Source of the DNA: TH5896 sp049578985
GTDB taxonomy: Archaea > Thermoproteota > Nitrososphaeria > Nitrososphaerales > Nitrososphaeraceae
Length of the DNA: 64,000 bases
Direction: 5' to 3'
Assembly (NCBI GenBank): GCA_049578985.1
Contig: JBAUMZ010000198.1
Coordinates: forward strand, 59,360 to 123,359
The notes below the pieces were generated by a model. That model was not told the DNA's origin. It ran no database searches and worked only from the letters and a program-made list of their open reading frames with translations. Below are positions 28,285 to 41,754 of this stretch, in pieces. Made by a program: the position numbers and the translations under genes. How positions within the stretch are numbered: position 1 is the first letter of the stretch; each line of letters starts with the position of its first letter.

Positions 28285-28376
28285 GCTTGTCTTTCTTAGT
28301 TTGTGTTTTCCCGTTGTATTGGAGATTAAATTTCTCAAGAGAGTAAGAATAATATCTGCACAAATGTGTACTGGAG

Positions 28377-28988
28377 ATGGAGTCCTATAGTAAGATATTG
28401 TTACAGGAAAAGCAGAAGGGTAGAACCCCAAACAAAAAGAAAATTGAAAAGATTCTGAGGAAACTGTTGATAGAATTAGGTGAAAATCCTGACAGGGAAG
28501 GCCTAATCGGAACGCCAAGAAGGATGGCAGAAGCATTTGAGGAGATATTTGCCGGTTACACAATGAGTTCCGGACTCGATGTGAGTTTCTCTGAGGAAAC
28601 CGATGCTATAATTGCTAAAGATATCCAATTTTATAGTATGTGTGAGCATCATATGCTCCCCTTTTATGGCAAGGTTCACATAGCGTATTTACCTGAAGGC
28701 AAGGTATTTGGAGTATCCAAACTAACCCGACTCGTGGAAAAGTATTCGCGTAGGATGCAAATACAAGAGAGGTTAACAAAGCAGATAGCTGACGAAATAA
28801 CCAAAATGGGGGTTAGGGGGGTCGTCGTCATAGCTGAAGGCGAGCACTTGTGCATGAAAATGAGAGGAGTCAGAAATCACAGTGTTGTTGTCACGATGGC
28901 TCATAGAGGTCTAATGGAGCAAAAGGAGCTTAGAGAAAACATTCTCGCACTCATTTCTAATTCGAAACCAGGTTTGAGTTCTTTCTAA
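28377..28988 (+). CDS. folE: GTP cyclohydrolase I, type IA
   Basis: A 203-residue enzyme that opens GTP to dihydroneopterin triphosphate, feeding 7-deazaguanine (archaeosine) and pterin synthesis. The zinc ligands of the type IA family are visible: Cys89 and His92 in YSMCEHHMLPF, and Cys159 in GEHLCMKMRGV. GVSKLTRLVEKYSRR is the conserved central helix. Its place behind queC points to archaeosine, and the window's folP suggests a pterin role as well. Confidence 0.94.
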   Translation: MESYSKILLQEKQKGRTPNKKKIEKILRKLLIELGENPDREGLIGTPRRMAEAFEEIFAGYTMSSGLDVSFSEETDAIIAKDIQFYSMCEHHMLPFYGKVHIAYLPEGKVFGVSKLTRLVEKYSRRMQIQERLTKQIADEITKMGVRGVVVIAEGEHLCMKMRGVRNHSVVVTMAHRGLMEQKELRENILALISNSKPGLSSF

Positions 28989-29031
28989 ACATGAAAGAAT
29001 AGTGAATTTTTTCCAATTATCACAAAGGCTT

Positions 29032-29039
29032 ATAAAAAA
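29032..29039 (+). promoter_or_regulatory. TATA box of the zinc-ribbon gene
   Basis: TTATAAAA lies 25 bases before the ATG at 29064, so the transcript probably starts at or very close to the start codon (nearly leaderless). Confidence 0.55.
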
Positions 29040-29063
29040 GAGTATTTTCTATAGGTAAGAAGA

Positions 29064-29333
29064 ATGGCAGGCACTATTTTTCGAGTCCAATCTCACAAGT
29101 TCAGTCAGGACAATATTCAAACCACTTTGGTCTGTTCTAAATGCGACCAAGTTTTCTCAAAGGAATTCCTGCTAGACTTGGAAGGTCAGACAATCGAATT
29201 TAAATGTCCTGTCTGCGGCACAGCTGGTGAGACCGATTTGCCGTATAAGAGCGCAGAAGAGAGAGAAGAGCTTGATGAAGACATCGAGGACATTGAAGAA
29301 GAAGGCGAGGAAGAGTTCGAAGAAGAGTACTAG
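29064..29333 (+). CDS. Small zinc-ribbon protein with acidic tail
   Basis: An 89-residue protein. Two CxxC pairs (VCSKCDQVF near 28-31 and KCPVCGTAG near 52-55) form a zinc ribbon. From about residue 66 the chain is almost entirely Glu/Asp (for example EDIEDIEEEGEEEFEEEY). Such tails occur on proteins that contact basic partners, so a transcription- or ribosome-associated role is possible but unproven. It has its own promoter. Confidence 0.7.
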   Translation: MAGTIFRVQSHKFSQDNIQTTLVCSKCDQVFSKEFLLDLEGQTIEFKCPVCGTAGETDLPYKSAEEREELDEDIEDIEEEGEEEFEEEY

Positions 29334-29416
29334 AACGGGAAAGTGTGACCATCTACCTTAAGTTTCCAAATACTATTGGATCTATTAGTCTCTGGGGCTG
29401 GTGACTACATCTGACC

Positions 29417-30364
29417 ATGTCCGGGTGGGTTGGTCAGTTTAAGAGAGATATATATTCACAAGTAAAGTATCTCCAAGGGCTCAGACTTCCTAAATTTATG
29501 GGTACTAGAAATGGGCTATTTGTTGGTTCGGGTGACTCATATACCTGTGCTCTTCTAATGGAATATCTATCCAACCACAGAATGCTTGCCTACCACCCTT
29601 CGGATATACTTAATTGTCCACAAGTGCTATCTGACCATGAAATTTTCTTCTTATCAGCTTCTGGTAGAACTCATTCAAACATTGAAGCTGCCAAGATAGC
29701 TCGTAAATTTGGGGTTAAGACTACTGCTATTACTTCCAAGTCTAAAAGTCCTCTAGAAGAGGTATGCAATGAAACACTCATTCTGGATTACATGTATGAT
29801 CCCGTATCTTCAAACAGCAGTATTTTGGAATTCACTGCCATGGTGATATCCTGTATGGCGTTGATAGGAATTAACATCAACCTTAACAGCTTGGGCAAGA
29901 TAATGGAAAATGCTCGGCAACAGGTCAATCAATATCGTCTCGACTTGCCAACAAGATTCAAGTCGATCTTATTCCTTGGAGACGGTACGTCCTACCCACT
30001 CGCGAAATATGGAGCACTCAAAATGCATGAGCTTTTTGGATTTAGGTCGTTTGGATATCTACTTGATGATTACTCTCATGCACCTATTTTCAGCTTGAAA
30101 AAACCAGACTGCGTCTTCGTTCTCGACCACGAAAACATGAAAAATTCTATGTCTGCTAATTTTCATAACAAATTGAAAGAGACCCATGCTCTGGCCTATT
30201 ATTTTCAACCACAGGTAGGCCTATCTCTTTTCAAAAAGATTCTATTTTCTATATTCCTTATTCAAATCCTAGGACTTACTATGGCAGAAAAATTGAAAAT
30301 AGACAAACCATATTATTTGTCTAAAATAAGGCTACTCAAATTGAGTTCGAGTCTAATCTACTGA
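29417..30364 (+). CDS. SIS-domain (sugar isomerase-like) protein
   Basis: A 315-residue protein with two SIS folds as in the isomerase half of GlmS. The first has GLFVGSGDSYTCALLMEYL and the phosphosugar Ser loop FFLSASGRTHSNIEAAKIA. The second has ILFLGDGTSYPLAKYGALK. There is no glutaminase domain, so it is not GlmS itself. It may bind or isomerise a phosphosugar. It begins soon after the zinc-ribbon gene and precedes tbp. Confidence 0.75.
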   Translation: MSGWVGQFKRDIYSQVKYLQGLRLPKFMGTRNGLFVGSGDSYTCALLMEYLSNHRMLAYHPSDILNCPQVLSDHEIFFLSASGRTHSNIEAAKIARKFGVKTTAITSKSKSPLEEVCNETLILDYMYDPVSSNSSILEFTAMVISCMALIGININLNSLGKIMENARQQVNQYRLDLPTRFKSILFLGDGTSYPLAKYGALKMHELFGFRSFGYLLDDYSHAPIFSLKKPDCVFVLDHENMKNSMSANFHNKLKETHALAYYFQPQVGLSLFKKILFSIFLIQILGLTMAEKLKIDKPYYLSKIRLLKLSSSLIY

Positions 30365-30625
30365 TCTTGAAAATTAAGTAGATCTTTGACCACTGGTTCT
30401 ATTCGGGCCTATGTTATCGAGGGCTAACTGGGTGATCAACCGCCGCTGATTAGATATTCCATGATAGAGATCTGCGTTAGTTCCAATAACTAAGTTGACT
30501 ATTTCACAAACTATCTTAATTATGCCTTCATTCTGGTATGCGATTCAGTCAATATTCACCAAAATTTGATGAAACATCAATGTAAACAGTATATATAGTT
30601 CTCCTTTATAAAGGCTGAATAGGGT
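30365..30625 (+). promoter_or_regulatory. tbp upstream region with strong TATA element
   Basis: TATATATA at 30590-30597 lies about 30 bases before the tbp ATG and is followed by a second, TATAAAGG-like element about 18 bases downstream. TBP binding to its own promoter is an obvious route to autoregulation. The rest of this 260-base gap shows nothing. Confidence 0.5.
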
Positions 30626-31189
30626 ATGCCTCAGACCAAACCTATAGTTAGCATAGAGAATGTAGTAGCGTCAGCCACTGTTAGCCAAACAGTAAATCTC
30701 AATTTGATTACCCAGATTTTTCCAGATGTGGAATATCATCCCGATCAGTTCCCGGGGTTAGTTTTTAGACTCAAATCACCAAAGACTGCCACTCTGATCT
30801 TTAGTTCAGGAAAGATGGTATGTACCGGAGCCAAATCTGAGGATCAAGCGATTAAAGCGGTAAAAAATGTAGTCCAAAAACTGAAAAAAGGAGGCATTTC
30901 TATAGAGCATGAACCCTTTATTGAAATACAGAATATCGTCGCTTCAGCAAGTTTGGGTGGAAAAATTCATCTCGAGCTAGCGGCTAGGGTACTCCCCAGG
31001 AGCATGTATGAGCCTGAACAATTTCCAGGACTCATTCATAGAATGCTAGATCCTAAGACAGTAATTTTGTTATTCGCTTCCGGCAAACTAGTTTGCACAG
31101 GAGCAAAGAAAGAAACTGAAGTATACAGAGCTGTGCATAATCTCCACAATCTCTTGGAAGAAAAGAATCTAATGATCTACGAAGGGTGA
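30626..31189 (+). CDS. tbp: TATA-box-binding protein
   Basis: A 187-residue general transcription factor made of two direct repeats of about 90 residues. Each repeat has the saddle pattern: IENVVASATVSQTVNL...FPGLVFRL...TLIFSSGKMVCTGAKS in the first, and IQNIVASASLGGKIHL...FPGLIHRM...ILLFASGKLVCTGAKK in the second. It recruits TFB and RNA polymerase, whose genes follow from 32.9 kb. Other copies may exist elsewhere in the genome. Confidence 0.97.
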   Translation: MPQTKPIVSIENVVASATVSQTVNLNLITQIFPDVEYHPDQFPGLVFRLKSPKTATLIFSSGKMVCTGAKSEDQAIKAVKNVVQKLKKGGISIEHEPFIEIQNIVASASLGGKIHLELAARVLPRSMYEPEQFPGLIHRMLDPKTVILLFASGKLVCTGAKKETEVYRAVHNLHNLLEEKNLMIYEG

Positions 31190-31589
31190 GTACTCGTCAT
31201 ACTCACATATAAGTTGCATTTATTATGTGCCCCGGCATAATATGTTGCATTTATTATGATGCCCATTAGATATTTAACATATTCCACGACTATTTCGCAT
31301 GCCTGATTTTTTGATTTACCAGTTGTCTGTCTCCTCTAGGAATCAATCTTTTGCAATGTAACCTTTCTTTCATAAAATTTTGACTGAACTGATTCTCGAT
31401 ATAGATATACACCGATATATAGATATAGACCGTATTTTATGCAGCCAAAGCTAGATATATGTTAATAGGGACTGAGAGAATTTAGAATCGAGTATGACCG
31501 TAAAAAATGTAAGGCCATTCCATAAATCAATATTCGTGATGCATTACCTATGGTTGTGTGTCTGGTTTATAAGGTGGCGGTGATAATGT
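31190..31589. other. Intergenic region with direct repeats
   Basis: GTTGCATTTATTATG occurs at 31213-31227 and again at 31244-31258 (31-base period). GGCATAAT and ATTATG(AT)GCC arms around the second copy form an imperfect palindrome. Near 31397-31430 a GATATAGATA motif is repeated. These look like regulator-binding or low-complexity sequence upstream of the LarA-like gene. No ORF. Confidence 0.35.
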
Positions 31590-32699
31590 ATGCCTGAGCT
31601 GTGGCTAAGATACGGCGAAACTTCTGTAGTCATGGACATAAAATACGAAAATCTACTAGCTCACATTTATCCAACTCCCTCTACGGTTTACTTGGCAGAA
31701 CAAAAAATAGAGGATGAACTGTCCAATATGGACATAACTGATAATACGATCATAGTTGTTTTGTCGGAATCACAAGCGGTCATGAATTTGGTAGACCAAA
31801 TCTCTCAAAGAGCAGTCCTAAAAAACCATGCCTGCATTGCATATGCATCTCGAAAGAATCTTGTAAAACCACTAAAGAATTCATTGCGGAAACAGCCTTA
31901 TCCTATATACGAGGTAACGCATGCTTCACTATTTCCATTACTAAGCAAGTACAAGAATGTACTTTGCATCTCCCAAGCGAGATATGATCCATTGTTTGGT
32001 TACTGTGGAACCCCAACCTTGTTTCTTCGACAATTTTTTCCACCAGAGATGAGCGAAGCATTTTACTCACGATCAAACAATCTACCTAACCCTCGCAAAA
32101 AACTTTCACCACTAGAAATTGCATTGCAAACGGTCGACAACAACCTGAATGCTAATTCGATCGAAGTAGTTGGAAGTCCAAAAATCCTTAGCTTGCACCA
32201 TGGAGCCATTTCTCAGTCATTTGAGAGTGCTATCCGCTCACTAGATCTTGGTCGGAGAACTGGCTTAGAAATGGGCCAAACTACGTTAATTAGTCCTAGT
32301 GAGGACCTCGAACCCCATCTTACTTTGTGTTCGTCTCTGAACTCTCTCTGGAACGTAACAGAAAAGGTTGAGAAGGGCGGACTAGCCGCTCTGCTCTCAG
32401 AAAATAATATGGGCCTAGGTTGTGAGGCTTTAGAAATGTACGTCCAAGAAAGGTTAGATATACATAAACACTTGGAAGAGAAACTTCAATACATGGAAGG
32501 GCTCGAACATATTCTGTTCATACAGGAGCTAAGAAAAAACTATGATTTAGGAATAATATCAACTTTGCCTGAATATTATCTACTAAAACTGGGACTCATT
32601 CCTTTCAGGTCCACTAAGGAATGTTACGCTACTGCCTTATCGAAGTTCGGAAGGTCTCAAAAAATACTCGTAATCTCCGGAGCAGATATCCTCTCTTAA
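31590..32699 (+). CDS. Divergent LarA-fold (DUF2088-like) protein
   Basis: A 369-residue protein that can be laid along lactate racemase LarA. It has an N-terminal LRYGETSVVMDIKYENL strand pattern, a central FGYCGTPT where LarA has its GFSGGRK loop, then NPRKKLSPLEIAL, WNVTEKVEKGGLAALLSEN and a C-terminal YATALSKFGRSQKILVIS. The residues that hold the nickel-pincer cofactor in LarA (two His after the first domain, the Lys of GGRK and the following His) are not conserved, so racemase activity is not expected. larB, larC and larE lie about 18-20 kb away. The alignment is by memory of LarA, so homology is probable rather than proven. Confidence 0.45.
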   Translation: MPELWLRYGETSVVMDIKYENLLAHIYPTPSTVYLAEQKIEDELSNMDITDNTIIVVLSESQAVMNLVDQISQRAVLKNHACIAYASRKNLVKPLKNSLRKQPYPIYEVTHASLFPLLSKYKNVLCISQARYDPLFGYCGTPTLFLRQFFPPEMSEAFYSRSNNLPNPRKKLSPLEIALQTVDNNLNANSIEVVGSPKILSLHHGAISQSFESAIRSLDLGRRTGLEMGQTTLISPSEDLEPHLTLCSSLNSLWNVTEKVEKGGLAALLSENNMGLGCEALEMYVQERLDIHKHLEEKLQYMEGLEHILFIQELRKNYDLGIISTLPEYYLLKLGLIPFRSTKECYATALSKFGRSQKILVISGADILS

Positions 32700-32908
32700 A
32701 TCGATTAGACCGATGTTCAGGTTCAATGCTAGCGATCATTGACTTCCCAGTACTCGGAAATTGAACACGTTTGAAAATCTAGTAGTTTATTCAAATTCCG
32801 ATGTAGAATTCTTCACTCCAGATAAGGATATACCTATATATTGAGAAAGGGGGAACTTGTATTTCATGTTATATTTCCATTTGCTGGGTACAGGAGGTAT
32901 TCGAGGAT

Positions 32909-33160
32909 TTGTCTACTGAGAAGAAGATAGTCAAGATAACTGATCACGTTTATCAGCCCAAGCATGAGATTATGCCTAGACCAGAGGCCAGCGCTATCCT
33001 GAAACAATACAACGCTAAACCTAGCCAACTCCCGTACATAATGTTAAGCGATAAGGGGTTGCAGGATCTTGACGTTAGGCCTGGAGATATCATAAAAATT
33101 ACTCGTAAAAGTGCTACTTCGGGTGAAAGTGTATATTACCGGTATGTGGTAGAGGGATAG
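32909..33160 (+). CDS. rpoH: DNA-directed RNA polymerase subunit H (Rpo5)
   Basis: An 83-residue archaeal Rpo5, equivalent to the C-terminal domain of eukaryotic RPB5. Typical segments are ITDHVYQPKHEIM, LPYIMLSDKGLQDL and VRPGDIIKITRKS. The start is TTG 32909. It is the first gene of the polymerase operon, 18 bases ahead of the rpoB start, and forms part of the jaw that grips downstream DNA. Confidence 0.95.
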   Translation: MSTEKKIVKITDHVYQPKHEIMPRPEASAILKQYNAKPSQLPYIMLSDKGLQDLDVRPGDIIKITRKSATSGESVYYRYVVEG

Positions 33161-33178
33161 GAATAATTTAGGTGGTGG

Positions 33179-36100
33179 TTGTTCGTTTTGTGGCCTATTA
33201 TAAATGACATTTTGAGAAAGGAAGGAGTGGCAAGGCAACACTTGAACTCCTACAATGAATTCATGGAGAAAGGGATTCAAAGTATTATCGATGAAGTTGC
33301 AGAAATCGAAATAGAGACTTCAGAATATCCTTACAAAATAAAGCTTGGAAAGATAAAGCTGCAGCAGCCTAGAATTATGGAACTTGACGGTTCGATTACC
33401 CATGTGGCGCCTATGGAGGCACGTTTGAGAAACTTGACATATGCTTCGCCAATCATGTTAGAATGTAGCATTGTAGAAGATGGCAAAATATTGGAATCTA
33501 GATTTATTCACATAGGGGACATGCCTGTGATGGTAAAGTCTAACGCTTGCATATTACATAATATGCCAGAACACAAGCTCATAGAATTGGCTGAAGATCC
33601 ACGAGATCCAGGTGGATACTTTGTTATCAATGGTTCCGAGAGAGTCATTGTAGGATTAGAAGACCTTTCATATAATAAGATTATAGTCGATATGGAAGAA
33701 GCGACCGGTACCCTCCTGTACAAGGCGAAAGTATATTCCTCTATCGTTGGCTATAGAGCAAAACTGGAATTAATAATGAGACCAGATGGATCTGTGGTAG
33801 CAAAGATACCTGGATCTCCGGTAGATGTGCCCTTAATCACATTGGTTCGAGCTTTGGGACTGGAAACTGACAAGGACATCGCAAATGGGGTATCATTGAA
33901 TACCCTCATACAGGACGAGCTTGAACCCTCTTTTGAAAAATCGAGTGATGTTCTTACAAGTAGGGATGCAATAATCTACATCAGCAAACGTATTGCCCCG
34001 GGTATGCTTGAAGAATTTCAGATCAAGAGAGCAGAAACTCTTCTTGATTGGGGACTTTTACCTCACTTAGGAAAAAACCCTGATAACCGGCATGAAAAAG
34101 CACTTTTCCTTGGTGAAGCTGCTAGTAAGTTGATCGAACTTAAACTTGGTTGGATTGATGCAGACGACAAGGACCATTATGGTAATAAGGTAATAAAATT
34201 CGCCGGACAAATGCTCGCAGATCTATTCCGGACCGCCTTTCGAAATTTGATTCGCGACATGAAATACCAGCTTGAACGGTCCGGGCAGAAGCGAGGGATT
34301 AACGCTGTTGCTGCTGCTGTCCGACCTGGAATAATATCCGATAAGCTGAATAACGCGATTGCAACTGGAAATTGGGGAAGAGGTCGCGTCGGAGTAACCC
34401 AGCTACTTGATAGGACGAATTATATGTCCACGGTAAGTCATTTGCGGCGTATTCAATCTCCCCTTAGCAGAAGTCAACCTAATTTTGAAGCAAGGGATCT
34501 CCACGCAACTCACTTTGGTCGCATCTGTCCTGCTGAAACACCGGAAGGATCTAACTGCGGACTGGTCAAAAACTTGGCTTTATCCGCCATTATATCGGTA
34601 AGTGTTTCCTCAGCTGAAATTGTCGAAAAGCTGTTTGAATTAGGCGTTGAGCACGTTGACGAGGCAAATGATAACTTGAAGCGAATAGGAGCTAGGGTAT
34701 TTGTTGATGGGCAGCTTGTTGGTTATGTGGAGGACGGCGGCCATCTAGCTAGTACTTTAAGGACAATGAGGAGATCTGGTAAAATTCATCCTCATGTGGG
34801 TGTCTATCTCTATAGTTCATTAAACGATAATGCAACTAGGCGACTTTACATCAGTTGCAATTCTGGTCGTGTGCTTAGACCGTTGATTATTGTTAGAGAT
34901 GGTTGTTCACTGATCACCGAGGAAATAATTGAAAAGATTCAAAAGAAATTTCTTTCATGGAATGATCTTCTGCACACAGGCATCTTGGAATTGGTTGACG
35001 CCAATGAAGAGGAGAATTGTTATGTTAGCATTGGTACCGAAGTTATAGACCTTTCACACACCCATTTGGAAGTTTTTCCCTCCTCCATTTTGGGGGTTGG
35101 GGCATCCATCATACCCTATCCTGAACACAATCAATCTCCACGAAATACCTATGAGAGTGCAATGGCAAAACAGAGTCTCGGGTTTTCAACCCCCTTAATG
35201 AATGCGAGCACATATGTGAGACAACATTTGATGCTTTATCCTCAAACTCCATTGGTTAGCACCAAAGCGATAAATCTGCTAGGCTTGGACGATAGACCAA
35301 CCGGGCAGAACGCAATTGTAGCAGTTCTCCCTTATGAAGGTTACAACATAGAAGATGCTGTGGTATTTAACAAGTCTGCGGTGGATAGAGGATTTGGGAG
35401 GACCTTCTTTTATAGAGTCTACGAAGCAGAGGCTAAGCAATACCCAGGTGGTATGAAAGATAATTTTGAATTACCTTCATCAGACGAGAATATACGCGGT
35501 TACAGAGGAGAAAAGGCATATCGCCTCCTAGAACAAGATGGTGCAATAATGCATGAAGCTGTGGTCGTGGGTGGTGATATTCTGATTGGTCGAACTTCCC
35601 CTCCAAGATTCATGGAGGAATATAGAGAATTCGAGGTCAAGGGACCATACAGGCGGGATACTTCCATAGGGGTTAGACCCTCAGAAAATGGGGTTGTTGA
35701 CACGGTCATAATGACTCAGTCTGTGGAGGGTGGCAAGATGTTTAAGATACGCGTTCGAGATATGCGAATTCCTGAAATTGGCGATAAATTTGCATCAAGA
35801 CACGGTCAGAAGGGTGTCGTCGGTATGCTGGTTAGCCAAGAGGATTTACCCTACTCACAGAACGGGATAGTCCCTGATGTTATGATCAATCCTCACGCAT
35901 TCCCCTCCCGTATGACAGTAGGACAGTTTCTGGAATCACTTGGGGGCAAGGCAGCTGCACTTAGAGGTAGAATTGTAGATGGATCAGCTTTCCTGGGAGA
36001 GAAATTAGACCAGCTTAAGGATGTGTTACAAGATTATGGTTTCAAATTCACTGGAAAAGAGGTAATGTATGATGGTAGAACAGGTAGAAAATTCCCAGTA

Positions 36101-36517
36101 GATGTTTACGTAGGCGTAGTCTATTACCAAAAACTGCATCATATGGTGGCAGATAAGATCCACAGTAGAGCTCGAGGTCAAGTACAAATGCTTACCAAAC
36201 AACCGACAGAAGGTCGAGCAAGAGGAGGCGGTCTAAGGTTTGGTGAAATGGAACGCGATTGCCTCATTGCGTATGGTGCTTCAATGATGCTCAAGGATCG
36301 TCTTCTAGAAGAGTCAGACAAAGCTGAAATAAACGTATGCGAACGATGCGGTCTCTTGGCGTATTATGATATTAAGCAGCGCAGATATGTTTGTAGGGTG
36401 TGTGGGGACAAGGCTAAGATCTCGTCTGTCATAATCGCATATGCATTCAAATTATTATTACAAGAAATGATGAGTTTGAATGTTGCTCCACGCCTGTTGG
36501 CGAAGGACAAAGTATAG
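33179..36517 (+). CDS. rpoB: DNA-directed RNA polymerase subunit B (Rpo2, unsplit)
   Basis: The 1112-residue second-largest subunit encoded by one gene. Recognisable regions include the fork segment HFGRICPAETPEGSNCGLVKNL, the YEGYNIEDAVVFNKSA metal-B region, GDKFASRHGQKGV and the C-terminal zinc-binding CERCGLLAYYD...CRVCG. The start is TTG 33179. It lies between rpoH and rpoA with short gaps, so all are transcribed together. Several euryarchaea split this gene; here it is intact. Confidence 0.97.
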   Translation: MFVLWPIINDILRKEGVARQHLNSYNEFMEKGIQSIIDEVAEIEIETSEYPYKIKLGKIKLQQPRIMELDGSITHVAPMEARLRNLTYASPIMLECSIVEDGKILESRFIHIGDMPVMVKSNACILHNMPEHKLIELAEDPRDPGGYFVINGSERVIVGLEDLSYNKIIVDMEEATGTLLYKAKVYSSIVGYRAKLELIMRPDGSVVAKIPGSPVDVPLITLVRALGLETDKDIANGVSLNTLIQDELEPSFEKSSDVLTSRDAIIYISKRIAPGMLEEFQIKRAETLLDWGLLPHLGKNPDNRHEKALFLGEAASKLIELKLGWIDADDKDHYGNKVIKFAGQMLADLFRTAFRNLIRDMKYQLERSGQKRGINAVAAAVRPGIISDKLNNAIATGNWGRGRVGVTQLLDRTNYMSTVSHLRRIQSPLSRSQPNFEARDLHATHFGRICPAETPEGSNCGLVKNLALSAIISVSVSSAEIVEKLFELGVEHVDEANDNLKRIGARVFVDGQLVGYVEDGGHLASTLRTMRRSGKIHPHVGVYLYSSLNDNATRRLYISCNSGRVLRPLIIVRDGCSLITEEIIEKIQKKFLSWNDLLHTGILELVDANEEENCYVSIGTEVIDLSHTHLEVFPSSILGVGASIIPYPEHNQSPRNTYESAMAKQSLGFSTPLMNASTYVRQHLMLYPQTPLVSTKAINLLGLDDRPTGQNAIVAVLPYEGYNIEDAVVFNKSAVDRGFGRTFFYRVYEAEAKQYPGGMKDNFELPSSDENIRGYRGEKAYRLLEQDGAIMHEAVVVGGDILIGRTSPPRFMEEYREFEVKGPYRRDTSIGVRPSENGVVDTVIMTQSVEGGKMFKIRVRDMRIPEIGDKFASRHGQKGVVGMLVSQEDLPYSQNGIVPDVMINPHAFPSRMTVGQFLESLGGKAAALRGRIVDGSAFLGEKLDQLKDVLQDYGFKFTGKEVMYDGRTGRKFPVDVYVGVVYYQKLHHMVADKIHSRARGQVQMLTKQPTEGRARGGGLRFGEMERDCLIAYGASMMLKDRLLEESDKAEINVCERCGLLAYYDIKQRRYVCRVCGDKAKISSVIIAYAFKLLLQEMMSLNVAPRLLAKDKV

Positions 36518-36532
36518 CAGGAGATTTTTGAT

Positions 36533-40334
<3,802 letters not shown>

Positions 40335-40360
<26 letters not shown>

Positions 40361-40634
40361 GGAAGCAGTCGCAAGTGGCAAGTACAAGAAAGGAACTAAA
40401 GAGATAATGAGGTTTGCCAAAGGATCAAAGCTCATTCTTGTATCGAATTCGGTTAGTGATAGGAATAGAAGCGATATAGAAGATCAGGCAAAATCTAATG
40501 GTATCCCGGTGCTTAAATTTCATGGGACATCGGTGATGCTGGGAAGAGCTTGCAACAGGCCACATAGGATATCAGTGCTATCTATTCGGACAGGAACTGA
40601 AGAGGAAATTCGAAATATCCTTTCTGAAAAGTGA
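40335..40634 (+). CDS. rpl30e: 50S ribosomal protein eL30
   Basis: A ribosomal protein of about 99 residues, of the archaeal/eukaryotic L30e/L7Ae-like fold, with FAKGSKLILVSNSVSDRNR and VLKFHGTSVMLGRACNRPHR. A GTG at 40329 is open, but a strong GGAGG at 40321-40325 is spaced nine bases from ATG 40335, so that start is chosen. The gene begins inside the last codons of rpoA, indicating translational coupling. Confidence 0.93.
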
Positions 40635-40834
40635 ATTAGTTCCAGTTGCACAGGTACAAATTGCATTTTGGTGGTTAGATCGTGCGGGTTATTCAACACC
40701 ATATACTTTTGGCTAGCAGCGTCAGCCATGTCATGACATGGAAGACTTAAATTGGCGATAATGAATCAGATGCATGATTCGTAAAATTGCGTGTATGGTT
40801 TTTTTGTACTTATAGTAATAAGAGGATTTAAGAT

Positions 40835-41311
40835 TTGACTGAAAAAATCAAATTGACTTCGGATGAATTGCGGCTTATGTCTCTTTTTCAGAGTATCACA
40901 AGTGTAACTGCTAGGGATTGTGTAGTTGACGATAAGATGGATCGTGTTATTTTTATTGTCAATAAAGGCCAGATGGGCCTTGCCATAGGGAAGGGAGGTG
41001 CGACTATACGACAACTACAAAATGTTGTAGCCAGAAAAGTAGAACTAGTCGAATACTCTGATGATGCGAGCGATTTCGTCCGCAATATACTGAACCCTCA
41101 GATGGTAAATGATGTAAAAATTACCCAGAGAGCAGACGGCTCCAAGCAAGCAGTAGTTACAGTAGATATAAAGCGAAAAGGCGTAGTTGTGGGAAAGGAA
41201 GGAAGGAATGCTGAGAAGGCCCGATTGTTGGCAAAGAGGTACTTTCAAATATCCAATGTTCTGATAACAAGTGCATCTGAAAGAATGATTGGAAACGAGG
41301 TTATGGATTAG
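40835..41311 (+). CDS. nusA: NusA-like KH-domain transcription factor
   Basis: A 158-residue protein with two KH domains (GLAIGKGGATIRQLQ and VVVGKEGRNAEKARLL), corresponding to the RNA-binding part of bacterial NusA without the N-terminal and S1 domains. In archaea it lies between the polymerase and rps12 genes, exactly as here. TTG 40835 is the start; its stop abuts the TTG start of rps12. It probably affects elongation or termination. Confidence 0.93.
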   Translation: MTEKIKLTSDELRLMSLFQSITSVTARDCVVDDKMDRVIFIVNKGQMGLAIGKGGATIRQLQNVVARKVELVEYSDDASDFVRNILNPQMVNDVKITQRADGSKQAVVTVDIKRKGVVVGKEGRNAEKARLLAKRYFQISNVLITSASERMIGNEVMD

Positions 41312-41749
41312 TTGGCCAAATCACCTTTAGGTTTGTTCGCGGGGCGTGTGCTCAAGACAAAGAGAAAGCGGGCACGCTGGTCGAACAAGTATTACAAGAG
41401 GCGAATGTTGATGCTGGACAAGAAAGCTAACCCTCTTGAAGGGGCTCCTCAGGCAAAAGGAATTGTTCTTGAAAAAGTCGGAATAGAATCAAAACAGCCT
41501 AACTCAGCTGTGAGGAAATGCGTTCGAGTTCAATTGATAAAGAATGGAAAAACCATTACCGCATTTTTACCGAAGGATGGGGCCTTGAATTTCGTAGATG
41601 AGCATGATGAGGTGATGCTCGAAGGGATTGGAGGTTCGATGGGAGGAGCAATGGGTGATATTCCTGGAGTGAGATGGAGGGTCTTCAAAGTAAATGGCGT
41701 GTCCCTTAATGAGCTAGTCCTAGGACGAAAGGAGAAACCACGAAGGTAG
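41312..41749 (+). CDS. rps12: 30S ribosomal protein uS12
   Basis: A 145-residue decoding-site protein. KANPLEGAPQAKGIVLEKVG, the streptomycin-loop-like KQPNSAVRKCVRVQL and the C-terminal PGVRWRVFKVNGVS are all archaeal S12 hallmarks. The start is TTG directly after the nusA stop. Followed five bases later by rps7. Confidence 0.96.
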   Translation: MAKSPLGLFAGRVLKTKRKRARWSNKYYKRRMLMLDKKANPLEGAPQAKGIVLEKVGIESKQPNSAVRKCVRVQLIKNGKTITAFLPKDGALNFVDEHDEVMLEGIGGSMGGAMGDIPGVRWRVFKVNGVSLNELVLGRKEKPRR

Positions 41750-41754
41750 TTGAA

